Assembly (NCBI GenBank): GCA_964383845.1
Contig: CAYLIF010000045.1
Location: 1-6,553 of the forward strand
DNA: 6,553 bases
Reading direction: 5' to 3'
From: JAAZGD01 sp964383845
Lineage (GTDB): Bacteria; Bacillota; Clostridia; Peptostreptococcales; Anaerovoracaceae
The notes below the pieces were generated by a model, which made no database searches, was not told the DNA's origin, and saw only the letters and a program-made list of their open reading frames with translations. Made by a program: the position numbers and the translations under genes. This document shows, piece by piece, positions 6,423 through 6,553 of this stretch (its first letter is position 1; every line of letters begins with the position of its first letter).

Positions 6423-6553
6423 ATGACTAACATAAGTAAGAATGGAAAGACCTTTAGAATTGGAGCACTGCTTTTAGTAGTTGCTTTGATTTCAACAGTA
6501 ATGCTTTCAGGAACTTTCGCTAAATATACCAGCGAATATGCAGGACAAGACAC
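6423..6553 (+). CDS. Secreted protein with SipW-dependent signal peptide, possible TasA/camelysin-like cargo (3' end outside window)
   Basis: The first 43 codons of a gene running off the right edge. AGGAG (6409-6413) lies 9 nt before the ATG. The start is a signal peptide: basic residues K6, K9 and R12, a hydrophobic stretch at 13-28 (IGALLLVVALISTVML), then SGTFAKYTSE at 29-38. A short hydrophobic core followed by GT(F/W)A(K/R) is typical of SipW-processed proteins such as TasA, TapA and camelysin relatives in Firmicutes. The upstream neighbour is the matching signal peptidase. The likely role is a surface or extracellular fibre or matrix protein; the mature domain is outside the window, so its family cannot be stated. 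The 128-nt gap from sipW holds no terminator that I can see, so the two are probably cotranscribed under the c-di-GMP riboswitch. Confidence 0.82.
   Translation, partial: MTNISKNGKTFRIGALLLVVALISTVMLSGTFAKYTSEYAGQD

Noticed and set aside
6194..6553. Long minus-strand ORF reaching the right edge, plus other minus-strand ORFs across the window
   Set aside because: They lie antisense to clear genes, have no recognisable domains or ribosome binding sites, and follow the codon pattern of the + strand genes.

Overview
The window looks like chromosome from a low-GC anaerobic member of the Bacillota, most likely a clostridial lineage. The evidence is the A+T-rich coding sequence, strong AGGAGG-type ribosome binding sites, a TTG start, a class I cyclic-di-GMP riboswitch, and a SipW-type signal peptidase beside its cargo. 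All genes read on the + strand. No rRNA, tRNA, CRISPR array or mobile element was seen.

Positions 1-5359 hold a redox operon. It starts with most of a molybdenum hydroxylase of the Desulfovibrio Mop (aldehyde oxidoreductase) type, cut off at its 5' end by the window edge. Next, after an 87-nt gap containing a strong hairpin, comes a 768-residue FAD/iron-sulfur protein with two CCG (HdrB/GlpC-like) domains. Last is a 64-residue protein with two CxxC pairs, which overlaps the preceding gene by 29 nt. From memory this order matches the cluster around DVU_1559, 1558 and 1557 in Desulfovibrio vulgaris. Mop oxidises an aldehyde (or reduces a carboxylate), and the other two proteins are probably its electron-transfer partners. 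The FAD protein appears to lack the NAD(P)H-binding insertion of its GltD-like relatives, so its electron partner is an open question.

Positions 5360-5628 are non-coding and separate two transcription units. They contain a well-spaced sigma-A-type promoter, a class I c-di-GMP (GEMM-I) riboswitch, a perfectly palindromic intrinsic terminator with nine Ts, and a strong ribosome binding site that fixes a TTG start.

Positions 5629-6553 hold the controlled genes: a SipW-type (Ser/His) signal peptidase and the first 43 codons of a secreted protein with a typical SipW-dependent signal peptide. SipW and its cargo are known in Bacillus for building the TasA/TapA biofilm fibre. The most interesting reading of the window is therefore a surface-fibre or matrix operon whose transcription is gated by c-di-GMP through riboswitch-controlled termination.
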